From: Burkholderiaceae bacterium
GTDB lineage: Bacteria > Pseudomonadota > Gammaproteobacteria > Burkholderiales > Burkholderiaceae_D
Assembly (NCBI GenBank): GCA_031261905.1
Contig: JAISIS010000173.1
Location: 1-5,776, forward strand
Reading direction: 5' to 3'
Length of the DNA: 5,776 nucleotides
Shown here: positions 4,969-5,776 of the stretch, piece by piece
How the letters are laid out: every line of letters begins with the position of its first letter
Position numbering within the stretch: the first letter of the stretch is position 1
Notes under the pieces: model-generated
Databases searched by the model: none
What the model was told of the DNA's origin: nothing
What the model saw: the letters and a program-made list of their open reading frames with translations, nothing else
Position numbers and translations under genes: made by a program

Positions 4969-5586
4969 ATGAAAAATTTGTGGCGTTCTTCTTGTATTTT
5001 CGGCTGTGCCGCCGCAGCCTTGTTGCTTGCCGCATGCAGCGGCCCGCAGGTCGGGCGGGTCAGCGGCGAGGGCGAAGTTGTGTACGAGGACGCGCAGGCG
5101 GTTGAAACGGTTACGACCAAATGGGGTTCTACCGATCTGCAATCCACCGCTGAAAGCATGGCGCAATCGCTGCTTGCCTCGAAATGGATCGCGCAGGCTT
5201 CGGCTCCGCCCAGGGTGAGGCTGAGGGATGTGCGAAATTATACGGACGAGCATATTGATACCAAGGGCATTACGGACAAAATCCGCATCAAACTCCTCAA
5301 TTCCGGGCAGGTGCGTTTCCTGACGGACAAGGGGAATATGGATGATGTGTTTGAAGAGCGCGATCTGAATGAGCTGGCCACCAAACGCCGGGAAAACAAG
5401 CTGATGCTGGATGCGGATTATATTGTTACCGGCTCGGTGCGCTCTATACGGAAGCGCACAAAGAATGTGGGCGATGTGTACTATCAGATCACGCTTGAAC
5501 TGACGGATCCGCAAAGTGGCGAGGTCAAGTGGGCGGATGAAAAGGAAATCCGCAAGCGCACCACTAAACCCAAAATCGGCTGGTAA
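4969..5586 (+). CDS. lpoB: LpoB-type penicillin-binding protein activator lipoprotein
   Basis: This encodes 205 residues. Signal 1-22 has lipobox LAAC, mature Cys23 and Ser24 at +2, placing it in the inner leaflet of the outer membrane. The folded domain runs from about residue 53 to 195: an amphipathic helix (STDLQSTAESMAQSLLASKW), PPRVRLRDVRNYTDEHIDTK, ITDKIRIKLLNSGQVRFLTD, ADYIVTGSVRSI and YYQITLELTDPQSGEVKWAD. These are the conserved segments of the LpoB/YcfM family. In E. coli LpoB reaches across the periplasm and stimulates the peptidoglycan polymerase and crosslinking activity of PBP1B. Here the stretch between Cys23 and the domain is only about 30 residues and not proline-rich, shorter than the E. 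coli linker, so reach or partner may differ. The ATG follows the ycfL stop by 3 bases, with only a weak ribosome binding site, which suggests coupling. Family call firm; activity inferred. Confidence 0.9.
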   Translation: MKNLWRSSCIFGCAAAALLLAACSGPQVGRVSGEGEVVYEDAQAVETVTTKWGSTDLQSTAESMAQSLLASKWIAQASAPPRVRLRDVRNYTDEHIDTKGITDKIRIKLLNSGQVRFLTDKGNMDDVFEERDLNELATKRRENKLMLDADYIVTGSVRSIRKRTKNVGDVYYQITLELTDPQSGEVKWADEKEIRKRTTKPKIGW

Positions 5587-5603
5587 GTTGACGGGAGGCT
5601 GAT

Positions 5604-5776
5604 ATGCGGGCATGCCTGGGACGGATATGCCTATTGGTCATAGGGCTTTTGGCGGTACCGCTTGCGGTTGCGGTTTCTCTGCCTGACGGGGCGCAAATCC
5701 GTGTTGGCGCGTTTCCCTTTCCTCTCGCGGCTTATGACGGCGCGGAGGAGGAGGCAAATCGTCTTTCTGCCGCCTT
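5604..5776 (+). CDS. Exported protein of unknown function (N-terminus only)
   Basis: ATG at 5604 opens a frame of 57 codons with no stop before the window ends. GGGAGG lies 5 bases upstream, the clearest ribosome binding site of the operon. Residues 1-23 look like a Sec signal peptide (two early Arg, core LLVIGLLAVPLAVA) with cleavage likely after AVA. No lipobox cysteine follows, so a periplasmic or secreted protein is expected. The mature start, VSLPDGAQIRVGAFPFPLAA, is not one I recognise. It follows lpoB by 17 bases in the same orientation and is probably co-transcribed with it, pointing to an envelope role. Confidence 0.75.
   Translation, partial: MRACLGRICLLVIGLLAVPLAVAVSLPDGAQIRVGAFPFPLAAYDGAEEEANRLSAA

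Noticed and set aside
4618..5613. Minus-strand frame of 331 codons opposite ycfL and lpoB
   Set aside because: It is antisense to two genes with clear lipoboxes and family motifs, and its product has no recognisable domain.

Overview
The window looks like a piece of chromosome from a Gram-negative bacterium of moderate GC content, probably a member of the Pseudomonadota. The basis is three Sec lipoprotein signals with sorting residues suited to the outer membrane, a YcfL-LpoB gene pair (LpoB is an outer-membrane activator of a peptidoglycan synthase), and two further exported proteins with periplasmic-type signal peptides. The sequence does not allow a genus call. No rRNA, tRNA, CRISPR array, insertion sequence or prophage gene is visible.

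Left half (1-2446, minus strand, read right to left): an XRE-family helix-turn-helix regulator (2446-2054), a candidate intrinsic terminator and a candidate new promoter, then a periplasmic Sel1-repeat protein (1925-756) whose stop overlaps by ATGA the start of a zinc-dependent cinnamyl-alcohol-dehydrogenase-type oxidoreductase (759 to beyond the left edge). The dehydrogenase is unusual in having a signal peptide, with an RRxFL Tat-like core. Its start region contains a 21-bp tandem duplication that gives two consecutive, in-frame ribosome-binding-site/ATG modules.

Middle (2447-2870): a 424-base AT-rich divergent intergenic region with no convincing gene. It holds a palindrome over the regulator's own promoter, candidate rightward promoters (TATAAT at 2534 and 2816, an extended -10 at 2569-2577), a strongly self-complementary segment (2595-2704) and a compact GC hairpin (2845-2859).

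Right half (2871-5776, plus strand): a tightly packed envelope operon. It has a small acidic 54-residue ORF, a COG3014-type lipoprotein starting at TTG, a YcfL (DUF1425) lipoprotein, an LpoB-type lipoprotein and the start of an exported protein of unknown function that runs off the right edge. Genes overlap or are 3 to 17 bases apart, so they are probably co-transcribed and partly translationally coupled. By analogy with E. coli ycfL-lpoB the unit probably serves cell-wall synthesis or its coordination with the outer membrane. The XRE regulator lies divergently and could control this operon as well as itself, but that is inference.
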